The notes under the pieces were generated by a model that was given only the letters and a program-made list of their open reading frames with translations, searched no databases and was not told the origin of the DNA. From JBOGCH01 sp051656645 (GTDB taxonomy: Bacteria; Bacteroidota; Bacteroidia; Bacteroidales; Marinifilaceae), in assembly GCA_051656645.1 (NCBI GenBank), contig JBOGCH010000015.1, positions 1 through 64,000 of the forward strand: a stretch of 64,000 nt of DNA, given 5' to 3'. Positions 17,767 through 26,277 of this stretch are shown piece after piece. Every line of letters begins with the position of its first letter. The first letter of the stretch is position 1. The position numbers were made by a program, and so were the translations under genes.

Positions 17767-18837
17767 ATGAAGACAAATACAAACGATGAAAAACATTTAA
17801 TTCGCATGGCTGCTAATAGACTTAAGAGTAGCGGTGCGAACAAGGATGTGATTTGGGCAAATGTTAGCAATCATATCAATAAAACAGAACGGAGAAAAAT
17901 GATTTTGCATATGTTTCGATATGCAGCAATGATTTTAATTGTATTAGGAGTGGGTACAATGGTTTTTCTAGAAATGGGAAAACAAAGGCCCGAGCAACCA
18001 GTGGAGCTTAGTAATATAGCGTTGGGTAGTAAAGGTGTTGAGTTATTATTATCATCCGGTGAGCGTGTAGTTTTTGAGAAAATGGATGAGCGTATTTCAC
18101 TCATAGACGGATCAAAACATATTGATGGCGATAATCAAAGTATGGTATGCTCAATTGCAGAGCATGATAATGAAAAAGGTGCGACAAAATTAAAATTTAA
18201 TACGTTGCATGTTCCTAGAGGTGGGGAGTATAGATTAACCCTTGCGGATGGAAGTAAAATTATTCTGAATTCAGAAACAACGTTAAGATTTCCTGATAAG
18301 TTTGGTGATAAAAGTAGAGAGGTGTATTTGGATGGAGAAGCTTTTTTTGATGTTGAGAAACAAGCAAATTGTCCGTTTATTGTCCATGCTCATGGCAGGT
18401 CAATAAAAGTGCTAGGTACACGGTTTAATGTCAATGCACATGCTGTGGATAGAAATTTCTCAGCCACATTAGTAAGCGGAAGTATACAAGTAAATAATGG
18501 AGTGAATGATGTTACAATACGCCCATCCGAGCGCTATGTAGAAGAAAAAAATAGCGGACAAATACAGATAAGTACAGTAGATGTGAATGATTATATTTCT
18601 TGGCTTGATGGAAAGGTCCGTTTTAAAAACGAGAGTTTAGAGTCCATTATTGTAAAGTTACAGAGATGGTTTGATTTCGAAGTATTTTATATGACCGAAG
18701 ATGTTAAACATCTGATGTTTCGAGGTGTGATAAATAAGTATGATACCTTCTCTACTGTTTTAAATAACTTACAAATGACTACCGATATACGCTTTGCTAT
18801 TAAGGGGAAAACGGTGATTGTAGATAGAGCTAAATAA
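17767..18837 (+). CDS. FecR-family anti-sigma factor / transmembrane signal relay (system 2)
   Basis: 356 residues: a short cytoplasmic part, one membrane helix at about 41-65 (MILHMFRYAAMILIVLGVG), a periplasmic FecR domain at about 135-235 (LHVPRGGEYRLTLADGSKI, EVYLDGEAFFDVEK, VLGTRFNVNAHA) and a C-terminal DUF4974-like domain (FKNESLESIIVKLQRWFDF). It relays the state of the SusC at 18868 to the sigma factor at 17068. The N-terminal half is shorter than in its counterpart at 3035, which carries extra residues between the membrane helix and the FecR core. Confidence 0.92.
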   Translation: MKTNTNDEKHLIRMAANRLKSSGANKDVIWANVSNHINKTERRKMILHMFRYAAMILIVLGVGTMVFLEMGKQRPEQPVELSNIALGSKGVELLLSSGERVVFEKMDERISLIDGSKHIDGDNQSMVCSIAEHDNEKGATKLKFNTLHVPRGGEYRLTLADGSKIILNSETTLRFPDKFGDKSREVYLDGEAFFDVEKQANCPFIVHAHGRSIKVLGTRFNVNAHAVDRNFSATLVSGSIQVNNGVNDVTIRPSERYVEEKNSGQIQISTVDVNDYISWLDGKVRFKNESLESIIVKLQRWFDFEVFYMTEDVKHLMFRGVINKYDTFSTVLNNLQMTTDIRFAIKGKTVIVDRAK

Positions 18838-18867
18838 TAAATAATCTAAATAATAAATTAATCTATT

Positions 18868-21800
18868 ATGTGCATAAATCGTGAAAATAGGATACTGATG
18901 TTTCTTACATCGAGATCTAGATTAATGGCGTTTATGAGCATGTGTGTACTATTTACTTTTTTACAAGTAAGCGCGCAGGGTGTAACGCGGAAAGACATGA
19001 TTGTTTTTCCAAAACAACAGTTGAGTGTAGAGCAGGTATTTGATGTGATTTCACAACAGCTTAAGGTTGATGTGTTTTACAGTGAGAACGAATTAAACTC
19101 TAAACGTTTAGTACAATTGCCCAATAAACAAATGGAAATGGATGAGGTGATGAAGAACGTATTGGGTGAAAAAATGAGTTTTAAGATTCAAGGTAATGCT
19201 ATTGTTATTCAGCCTCAAAAAAATGTAGTTAGTAAATCGGGACCGGAAATGGTAAAAGTTTCGGGTGTGATTAAGGATAGTAGTAAGGAAGCTCTTCCCG
19301 GAGTAACCATAATGCTAAAAGGTACTACAATTGGGACGACTACCGATATTGATGGAAAATATGAATTAGAAATACCAAAGAATACTACAATTGTTTTACA
19401 GTATTCATTCATTGGAATGGTAACTAAGGAGATTGCATGGAAAGGAGAAAAGACCATTGACGTGATGATGCAAGAGGATGCAGCAGAGATGGAGGAGGTT
19501 GTTGTTACAGGTTTTTTTGAGCGTAAGGCTGAGAGTTTCACCGGATCGGCATCTACTTATAGAGCTAAGGACTTAAAGATGGTGGGAAAGCAGAGTGTAC
19601 TTTCTAGTTTAAGAACGCTTGATCCATCATTTAATATAAAGGAAAGTACAGAATTCGGTTCGGATCCTAACCGGTTACCCAATATGGAGGTGCGTGGAAA
19701 AACGAGTGTTGTAGGATTACAACAAGAGTATGCGCAGGATCCTAATCAGCCTTTATTCATATTGGATGGTTTTGAAACCTCGTTATCGCGAATTGTGGAT
19801 TTAAATATGGAGCGTGTTGAGAGTATAACCGTGTTAAAGGATGCTGCCTCAACAGCAATATACGGTTCAAAAGCTGCTAATGGGGTTATTGTCATTGAAA
19901 CAAAACGTCCAGAACCGGGTAAATTGAAAGTGAGTTATACGGGCGACTTTTCGTTAACCATGCCTGATTTATCGGTTTATAACCTAATGAACGCTTCGGA
20001 AAAGTTAGAGTTTGAACGTTTAGCCGGTGTATACTCGCAAAACAGTCAGTATGTAAAACCGGATCCTGATACGCAATGGCAATTAACGGATTTATATAAT
20101 AAGCGCTTGCATAAAGTAAAAAGTGGTGTGGATACTTATTGGCTAAGCGAACCGGTACGTACGGGTATTGTTCATAAACACAACTTGTACCTTGAAGGTG
20201 GCGATGACGCAATGCGTTATGGCGCGGGAGTTAGCTACGCGGGGACACAAGGTGTTATGTATGATTCGAAGCGTGATGTATTTAGTGGAAATATTTCCTT
20301 GATATATAGAAAGAAAACGTTTTCGTTCACAAATCAGTTGACAATAGACTATGTAATGTTTGAAGATCCGCAAGTGGATTTCTCAAGTTATGCCGCAGCA
20401 AGTCCCTATTACAATAAATATTCCTCGGACGGGAGTGTTCCTTCCATGTTAGAGTGGGAAACCCAAGGTAATCCGGCCATGAAGAATATCTATAATCCAA
20501 TATGGGACTCCAAACAGAACAATTTACATTCCGGACATAATATAGGAATTACAGAGAATTTAAATTTTGATTGGACCTTGGCGACAGCTTTACGCTTAAG
20601 AGGACGATTTGGATTAGTAAAAGGTATTAATGTAAAAGAAGACTTTATCTCTCCATTTAATAGCACATTCGCTAAGGTGAATGATGTAAACAAAAGAGGG
20701 TCGTATGTAAAGACAACGGATAATAATTGGTCATACAATGGTGACTTGACGTTAACATACGGTGATGTTTTGAATGAAGTACATAGAGTAAACTTTGTGG
20801 GAGGTTGGACTTTCAGGGATGATACGGGCGAGAACGAATCTTACAATGTAATTGGATTTCCTGTTGACGATATACAGAACCCGTCCTTTGGTAATAGTTA
20901 TAAACCTGATTCTAAAGCTCACTTTTATCGCAGTAAAGGACGCTCAACCAGTTTCTTTGTAAATGGAGGATACGCATTTAACGAACGTTATTTACTTGAT
21001 GCGAATCTCCGATTAGACGGAGCCTCAATCTTTGGAAGCAACAAACGTTTCACCAATACATGGTCAACCGGTTTATCATGGAATGTACACAACGAACCAT
21101 TTATGATGAATGCCGAGAATGTGAATATGCTAAAGTTACGTGCGAGTATCGGTAATCCCGGGAATCAAAACTTTGGAGGATATAACTCATACACCACCTA
21201 TGTTTATCATACAGGCTTAAATAACACAAATGGTATTGGAGCCGTAGTTTCGGGTTATGGAAATCCGGATTTGGAATGGCAAAAAACATTGGATTTAAAT
21301 GTCGGATTGGACTTGACTTTCTTTAAAAACAGATTCAAAGTGACATTAGATGCCTATAGAAAACGTACCGATCCACTTTTAGTTGAAACAACGGTGTCGT
21401 CGTCAACAGGAAGTAATATTTATGTTACCAATCTAGGTCACCAAACAACATTGGGAATGAGTGCCAATTTATTTTATTCTATTATTCAAAAACCTGTAGA
21501 AGATATAAACTGGACCATTAACGCCAATTTTAGACGTCAAAAAGCGGAGTTAGGCGGGATAGGTAATAAACTTGAAAGTCTAAACAATGATTCGCAAGCT
21601 GGCGGTGGTAGTACTTCTACAGCCCTAAGACGCTATTACGATGGTGCGGATCCGGAAGCATTGTGGGCTGTACGTTCGGCCGGTATTGATCCAATGACCG
21701 GAAAGGAAGTATTTATTAAGAAAAATGGCGAACGCACCTTTGAACACGATACGGATGATGAGGTAATGATTGGTGTTGGAGCTCCAAAGTTTGAAGGAGT

Positions 21801-22251
21801 GTTGGGAACAACGCTTTATTATAAAGGATTCTCTGCGAGTGTTTATTGCCGATATAAGATTGGCGAATATAAATTCAACAGTGCGCTTTATAACAAAGTT
21901 GAGAACATTACGCGCGATACATGGACAACGAACCAGGATAAGCGAGCTTTGTACAACCGTTGGCAAAAACCGGGAGATAAAGCGGAGTTTAAAGGTATTG
22001 GTCTTGTTGATGAGGTGTCTCCAATGAGTAGCAGATTTATTCAAAAAGAGAATGTAATATCGGGAGAATCTTTCTCTGTGGGATATGATTTTACCGGTAA
22101 ACCATGGTTAGATGTGTTAGGGTTAAGAGTTTTAAATGTGAGAGCTTATATGAATGATATTTTCCGTATATCGAATGTGAAAATGGAGCGTGGAACATCT
22201 TATCCATTTGCCCGCACAGTATCATTCTCTTTATCGGCTAACTTTAAATAG
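18868..22251 (+). CDS. SusC/RagA-type TonB-dependent outer-membrane transporter with STN domain (system 2)
   Basis: 1127 residues with the same domain order as the SusC of system 1: signal peptide (to about 36, LFTFLQVSAQ), STN domain (about 45-112, LSVEQVFDVISQQLKVDVFY), carboxypeptidase-regulatory-like domain (about 130-207, VSGVIKDSSKEALPGVTIML), plug (about 220-335) and barrel ending SFSLSANFK. Long runs are nearly shared with the paralogue (for example DTYWLSEPVRTG and ASIGNPGNQNF), while the extracellular-loop stretches differ. That pattern fits duplication with divergent substrate choice. It is followed 6 bp later by its SusD gene. Confidence 0.95.
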   Translation: MCINRENRILMFLTSRSRLMAFMSMCVLFTFLQVSAQGVTRKDMIVFPKQQLSVEQVFDVISQQLKVDVFYSENELNSKRLVQLPNKQMEMDEVMKNVLGEKMSFKIQGNAIVIQPQKNVVSKSGPEMVKVSGVIKDSSKEALPGVTIMLKGTTIGTTTDIDGKYELEIPKNTTIVLQYSFIGMVTKEIAWKGEKTIDVMMQEDAAEMEEVVVTGFFERKAESFTGSASTYRAKDLKMVGKQSVLSSLRTLDPSFNIKESTEFGSDPNRLPNMEVRGKTSVVGLQQEYAQDPNQPLFILDGFETSLSRIVDLNMERVESITVLKDAASTAIYGSKAANGVIVIETKRPEPGKLKVSYTGDFSLTMPDLSVYNLMNASEKLEFERLAGVYSQNSQYVKPDPDTQWQLTDLYNKRLHKVKSGVDTYWLSEPVRTGIVHKHNLYLEGGDDAMRYGAGVSYAGTQGVMYDSKRDVFSGNISLIYRKKTFSFTNQLTIDYVMFEDPQVDFSSYAAASPYYNKYSSDGSVPSMLEWETQGNPAMKNIYNPIWDSKQNNLHSGHNIGITENLNFDWTLATALRLRGRFGLVKGINVKEDFISPFNSTFAKVNDVNKRGSYVKTTDNNWSYNGDLTLTYGDVLNEVHRVNFVGGWTFRDDTGENESYNVIGFPVDDIQNPSFGNSYKPDSKAHFYRSKGRSTSFFVNGGYAFNERYLLDANLRLDGASIFGSNKRFTNTWSTGLSWNVHNEPFMMNAENVNMLKLRASIGNPGNQNFGGYNSYTTYVYHTGLNNTNGIGAVVSGYGNPDLEWQKTLDLNVGLDLTFFKNRFKVTLDAYRKRTDPLLVETTVSSSTGSNIYVTNLGHQTTLGMSANLFYSIIQKPVEDINWTINANFRRQKAELGGIGNKLESLNNDSQAGGGSTSTALRRYYDGADPEALWAVRSAGIDPMTGKEVFIKKNGERTFEHDTDDEVMIGVGAPKFEGVLGTTLYYKGFSASVYCRYKIGEYKFNSALYNKVENITRDTWTTNQDKRALYNRWQKPGDKAEFKGIGLVDEVSPMSSRFIQKENVISGESFSVGYDFTGKPWLDVLGLRVLNVRAYMNDIFRISNVKMERGTSYPFARTVSFSLSANFK

Positions 22252-22257
22252 GACTTT

Positions 22258-23679
22258 ATGAAAAGGATAAAATTACATAATATAAGAAGTTGGGCAGGCG
22301 TTGTCGCATTGTTAATGATGACATCCTGCAATAGTTGGTTGGATGTAAAACCACAAGATAAGATTACCGAAGACGATTTATTTGAGTCTATGGAAGGTTT
22401 TTATCTAGCTGAAAATGGATTATACCAAACAATGGCTGAGAAAGATGTTTACGGTTGCGAACTCTCTTGCGGTTATATTGACGTATTGGCGCAAATGTAT
22501 AAGATAGAGGAGCAGATGATTGGTAGTGCACATCCATATCTTTTTATGCATCAGTACGCCTATACAGATCCCGGATCTAAAGGTTTCCTTGATAGAACAT
22601 GGAGTTTGATGTATAGTAACATTGCGGCATGTAATAATATCATTGATAACATGCCTAAGAAACGTCATGTATTTACTTCGGAGGAACATTACAATACGCT
22701 GTTAGGCAGACTACTTGGGCTTCGTGCCTTTTTACACTTTGATGTGTTTCGTTTATGGGGGCCTATGTACAACGAGTCAACAAAAACGCAAAAGTCAATT
22801 CCTTACTATACAAAGCGCTCTCCTTTGCCAGTAGCATACTCAACGGCGGAGGAGGTTATTGAATTGGTATTGTCTGATTTGTATGCGGCCGATTCGCTAA
22901 TCGTTATAAGTGAGAAACAGAAAAGCAATAAAATGTTAATGAGTAAGGCAGCAGCAAAAGCCTTACGTGCGCGTGTATATCTATATGCCGGAAATAAGGA
23001 AAAAGCTTATGAAGAAGTACAAGCTTTACAGAATGATCAAAATATTTATAAATACAGTTGGGCTACAAGGACAGCTGCCACGGCAGCAAGAAATCCGGAT
23101 AGATTATTTTACCACGAACAAATATTCTTGCTTGATAATAGCAAACGCAGTCAGTTGTACGATTCGTATTTTGATCACATGTTGGAGGATAGAGAGATAT
23201 TAGCAGTAACCTCCACTTATATTGCAGAGCTTTTCCCTAATATTCTTGATTACCGATACAATTGGTGGAAATTAAATCCGGGTAACGGTAAAGAGGCTTC
23301 TTTTGTCAAATTTGAGCGTATTGGAGACGATAACCTACCACAGCGAACAATTGGCCAAAGTTTATTTAAGATTAGTGAGCTAGAATTAATAGCAGCAGAA
23401 AGTGCGCCTACTGAGCAGTTACGGGTTAGAAGCCTAGAAATTCTCAGAACGGGTAGAGGATATCAATTTGGTAGTGTTACGGACGCAGAAAAACAAAACT
23501 GGGAAGCTACGTTACAAAAGGAATATCTAAAAGAGTTCTATGGAGAGGGTCAGTACTTTTTCTACCTGAAACGTAAAGCAATTGCTAAAATAGCAAGCTT
23601 CAATACTGGAGGTACAGTAGATATGGGGCCCGCACAATATGAACCGCCACTTCCAGATAGTGAAACGCAATATCACTAA
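22258..23679 (+). CDS. SusD/RagB-type surface nutrient-binding lipoprotein (system 2)
   Basis: 473-residue lipoprotein with lipobox MMTSC (C24) and the mature start NSWLDVKPQDKITEDDLF, typical of SusD. Conserved elements are LLGRLLGLRAFLHFDVFRLW, AAAKALRARVYLYAGN and FYGEGQYFFYLKRKA. It partners the SusC gene 6 bp upstream. It is a clear paralogue of the SusD at 7576 but well diverged. Confidence 0.95.
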   Translation: MKRIKLHNIRSWAGVVALLMMTSCNSWLDVKPQDKITEDDLFESMEGFYLAENGLYQTMAEKDVYGCELSCGYIDVLAQMYKIEEQMIGSAHPYLFMHQYAYTDPGSKGFLDRTWSLMYSNIAACNNIIDNMPKKRHVFTSEEHYNTLLGRLLGLRAFLHFDVFRLWGPMYNESTKTQKSIPYYTKRSPLPVAYSTAEEVIELVLSDLYAADSLIVISEKQKSNKMLMSKAAAKALRARVYLYAGNKEKAYEEVQALQNDQNIYKYSWATRTAATAARNPDRLFYHEQIFLLDNSKRSQLYDSYFDHMLEDREILAVTSTYIAELFPNILDYRYNWWKLNPGNGKEASFVKFERIGDDNLPQRTIGQSLFKISELELIAAESAPTEQLRVRSLEILRTGRGYQFGSVTDAEKQNWEATLQKEYLKEFYGEGQYFFYLKRKAIAKIASFNTGGTVDMGPAQYEPPLPDSETQYH

Positions 23680-23697
23680 TTTAAGAATCTAAGAGTT

Positions 23698-23757
23698 ATG
23701 AAACGAACATGCACCTTAGGCATGCCAATGGTAATGTTTATTGTGTGCGTTCTATAA
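23698..23757 (+). CDS. possible 19-residue leader or gene remnant between SusD and DUF4843 genes
   Basis: A short open frame, MKRTCTLGMPMVMFIVCVL, lies in the 105-bp gap between two operon genes. Its start context (AGAGTTATGAAAC) resembles those of the operon's real genes, and the peptide looks like the beginning of a lipoprotein signal sequence that stops at TAA. It may be a leftover of a lost lipoprotein gene, a translated spacer or chance. System 1 has only 16 bp here. Confidence 0.3.
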   Translation: MKRTCTLGMPMVMFIVCVL

Positions 23758-23784
23758 GACAACTTAAGAACAAATTATAAGCGT

Positions 23785-24582
23785 ATGAAATTATATAATA
23801 TATTAAAAGGGACATTATTGCTGTCTGTGTTAGCAGCGGCGGGATGTAGTGAAGTTACGTTGGACAAATACAATGGAGAGGAGAATAGCGTCTACTTTGG
23901 AATGATAAATACAAATCCATCAAAGAAGAGTACTTTTCTTGATAGTACAACCTTTTCCTTCGGTGAATACGTCGATTTGTCCGATACCACTATCTACCTA
24001 CGCGTAAATGCAATGGGCGATGTCTATGATGTAGACAGAAGTTTTGAATATGAGGTTATTGATTCACTAACAACTGCGGTTGCGGATGTCTTTTATTCCT
24101 TACCGGAGCGTGTTTGTGTAATTCCGGCTAATGAAACCTGTGGATACATTCCGGTAAAATTGCACTCGTGCGATGAGATGAAGAAGCGTTCAATGTATTA
24201 CTTAGCAATACAGTTAAAGCCGAACAACAATTTCAATCTAGATTTAAAGTTCGAATATGTTGATAAAACGAACAAGCAATATGTAGAGCTTACTCGCCAT
24301 TGGTTAGGCATGTCGATGAAGATACAAAAACCTGCCAGCTGGTTTCAGGTTGAGCCGTACTTTTTAGATTTTAGTGGCGATAAGTATCGTTTAATAAATC
24401 AGCTTTGCAAGTTGACGAAAGAAGATTGGGTGGATATGCAATTCTATAATGCCGAGGCTTATTGGGTGGCTGTAAGAAACCATTTACAAAAAAACATTGA
24501 TGCTGGTACGCCTATTATGGAAGAAAACGATAGAACCGGCAAAAAGCAAGTGATGAAGGTTAGAGGTTTAACAGGAATATAG
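23785..24582 (+). CDS. DUF4843-type lipoprotein (system 2)
   Basis: 265-residue lipoprotein (LLLSVLAAAGC, C21; then SEVTLDKYNGEENSVYF). The layout matches the DUF4843-type protein of system 1: an early VYF strand, a SFGEYVDLSDTTIYLRVNAMG segment broken by loops, then an Ig-like pattern and a C-terminal part with DWVDMQFYNAEAYWVAVRN. It is a surface accessory of unknown molecular role. It is 9 bp before the PKD-like gene. Confidence 0.78.
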   Translation: MKLYNILKGTLLLSVLAAAGCSEVTLDKYNGEENSVYFGMINTNPSKKSTFLDSTTFSFGEYVDLSDTTIYLRVNAMGDVYDVDRSFEYEVIDSLTTAVADVFYSLPERVCVIPANETCGYIPVKLHSCDEMKKRSMYYLAIQLKPNNNFNLDLKFEYVDKTNKQYVELTRHWLGMSMKIQKPASWFQVEPYFLDFSGDKYRLINQLCKLTKEDWVDMQFYNAEAYWVAVRNHLQKNIDAGTPIMEENDRTGKKQVMKVRGLTGI

Positions 24583-24591
24583 TAAGAAGCT

Positions 24592-26199
24592 ATGGAAAAA
24601 GCATTTAAAATAATAATAGGCTTATTTTTAGTCTGTACTCTATATAGTTGCTATGAGGATCAAGGTAACTATAATTATAATTGGATTAGTTCTGTAGTAT
24701 CTAGTAATATAGATCAGAAATATATCTTCACCTATGGGGATACTATGCGCATTACGCCCAATCTCTCTTATATTACGAATTCAACGGGTGAAATGGCGTT
24801 AGTAGATAGCGTGGATACTCAAAACAATGTTTATGAATACAGTTGGGTTGCAAAGCGTTACGACAGAGATTTAGAGATGATTGTTATTGACACATTAAGT
24901 CTTAAAAAGGATTTGGAGTATGTTGTTGCGCTAGCGCCGGAAACGTATTTCATGGAGTATGCTGTGCGCAATGTTACACAGGACTTATCGTGGATCACCA
25001 AATTCAGCCTGACAGTTACGTTATCCGCTCCAGAGGGATGGCTTATTTTAGAGGATAATGGCGGTTATGCTGATTTATCAATCTATGCGCGTCAAGGATT
25101 TACAGCTAAAATGAAAATGGTAACTAATGTGTTGGCGGAATCCGGCATACCGCAATCGGCTTTAAAGGGCCCGCGTAGCGTTTTCTCCACCTATCAGACT
25201 CAAGTTGGAAAAGGAGTATGGTTAATGACAGATAATTTTACCGGTTATCTCGACGTAAAAGCAGGGCATAAATGGACACCGCGCCAAACGGCCTATAACC
25301 ATTTAGCAGAGGATGGCGAGGAAAGTTTTGTTTTTACACGAATGCTAAATGTAATGTATTATACCGTGTTTGGCTTTACAAATAATGAATTGCGTGTAGC
25401 AAGATACCCCGGAATGTTATATACTGGCGATCTTGTAAACAATCAATTTGAGATTTCGCCCTATTTAGCTACAATAGGAACAGAGCATAATATGACTCAA
25501 GTTCTTGGCTTCGATAATACAAATAAGTGTTTCAAGATTCTTAATTTGAATGGTAACTTCAATTGGGGCGATGCAGATTCAAACTTCCCTAAAGGATATG
25601 ATCTAGATTATATGGATATTGTTGGCGAATCCAATGCTCAAAAAATTTGTTGTCTTCTATCGGATAAAGAAGCAGGAAAAGTTTATCAGGTTACAGCTAC
25701 CTCTACAAGTAATGTGGACCAAAAGCTAACGCATATAAGCAGTTCAGAGAAATTTGTCAATGCCGAGCAACGTATTTACCATAAATTCTCATTCCTTCCT
25801 TACTATTTGTATGATGGTGTTCTTTACACTAACAGAATGGCTTTTGATGACCAAGAAGTTCAATTCTTTGTACAGGTTAAGAATGATGAGGATGATGACA
25901 ATACAGATGAGGATGAAGATAAGGAAGAGGATAAAGAAACTATAATGGAGCAAATGAATCTGGAAGGAAGAATAACCTATATCGGTTCTCAGTTTTTCCC
26001 AGACTTACATCTCAGCGATAATGCTTATCGTAGAATCTATATGGACCTTATCATTGTGGCTACTGAATTGGAAGATGGAAGCGGGCGAGTTTATTTCTTC
26101 ACACCAAAATCTTCTAATGCGCAGCAGTTACTATTGTATGATTCAGTGGAGACAAAAAATAAGGTAGTAAGTATTTATTATCAATTACCTAGTATTTAG
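24592..26199 (+). CDS. PKD-like family lipoprotein with an acidic insert (system 2)
   Basis: 535-residue lipoprotein (LFLVCTLYSC, C20) with the family marker YEDQGNYNYNW. The N-terminal PKD/Ig-like part and the beta-rich remainder (GWLILEDNGGYADLSIY, GVWLMTDNFTGYLDVKAG) follow the protein at 9810 closely. It differs by a strongly acidic stretch at residues about 430-450 (NDEDDDNTDEDEDKEEDKET) that the system 1 protein lacks. Such a stretch could bind Ca2+ or be a flexible linker; this is inference. A hairpin, not a clear terminator, separates it from the M60 gene. Confidence 0.8.
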   Translation: MEKAFKIIIGLFLVCTLYSCYEDQGNYNYNWISSVVSSNIDQKYIFTYGDTMRITPNLSYITNSTGEMALVDSVDTQNNVYEYSWVAKRYDRDLEMIVIDTLSLKKDLEYVVALAPETYFMEYAVRNVTQDLSWITKFSLTVTLSAPEGWLILEDNGGYADLSIYARQGFTAKMKMVTNVLAESGIPQSALKGPRSVFSTYQTQVGKGVWLMTDNFTGYLDVKAGHKWTPRQTAYNHLAEDGEESFVFTRMLNVMYYTVFGFTNNELRVARYPGMLYTGDLVNNQFEISPYLATIGTEHNMTQVLGFDNTNKCFKILNLNGNFNWGDADSNFPKGYDLDYMDIVGESNAQKICCLLSDKEAGKVYQVTATSTSNVDQKLTHISSSEKFVNAEQRIYHKFSFLPYYLYDGVLYTNRMAFDDQEVQFFVQVKNDEDDDNTDEDEDKEEDKETIMEQMNLEGRITYIGSQFFPDLHLSDNAYRRIYMDLIIVATELEDGSGRVYFFTPKSSNAQQLLLYDSVETKNKVVSIYYQLPSI

Positions 26200-26209
26200 T
26201 GTGGAGAAT

Positions 26210-26242
26210 AAGTAAGATATAGGTTATTTCTATGTCTTACTT
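26210..26242 (+). promoter_or_regulatory. intra-operon hairpin before the M60 gene
   Basis: AAGTAAGATATAG (26210-26222) pairs with CTATGTCTTACTT (26230-26242) with one wobble. No T run follows. It may stabilise the upstream mRNA segment or lower read-through into the protease gene. Confidence 0.55.
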
Positions 26243-26277
26243 GATAGAGAAATGAAATCAGAAAAATGAGTTAATGT

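Noticed and set aside
21625..22044. 139-codon open frame antisense to the second SusC gene
   Set aside because: It lies wholly inside a strong coding gene and has no start context or protein-like features.
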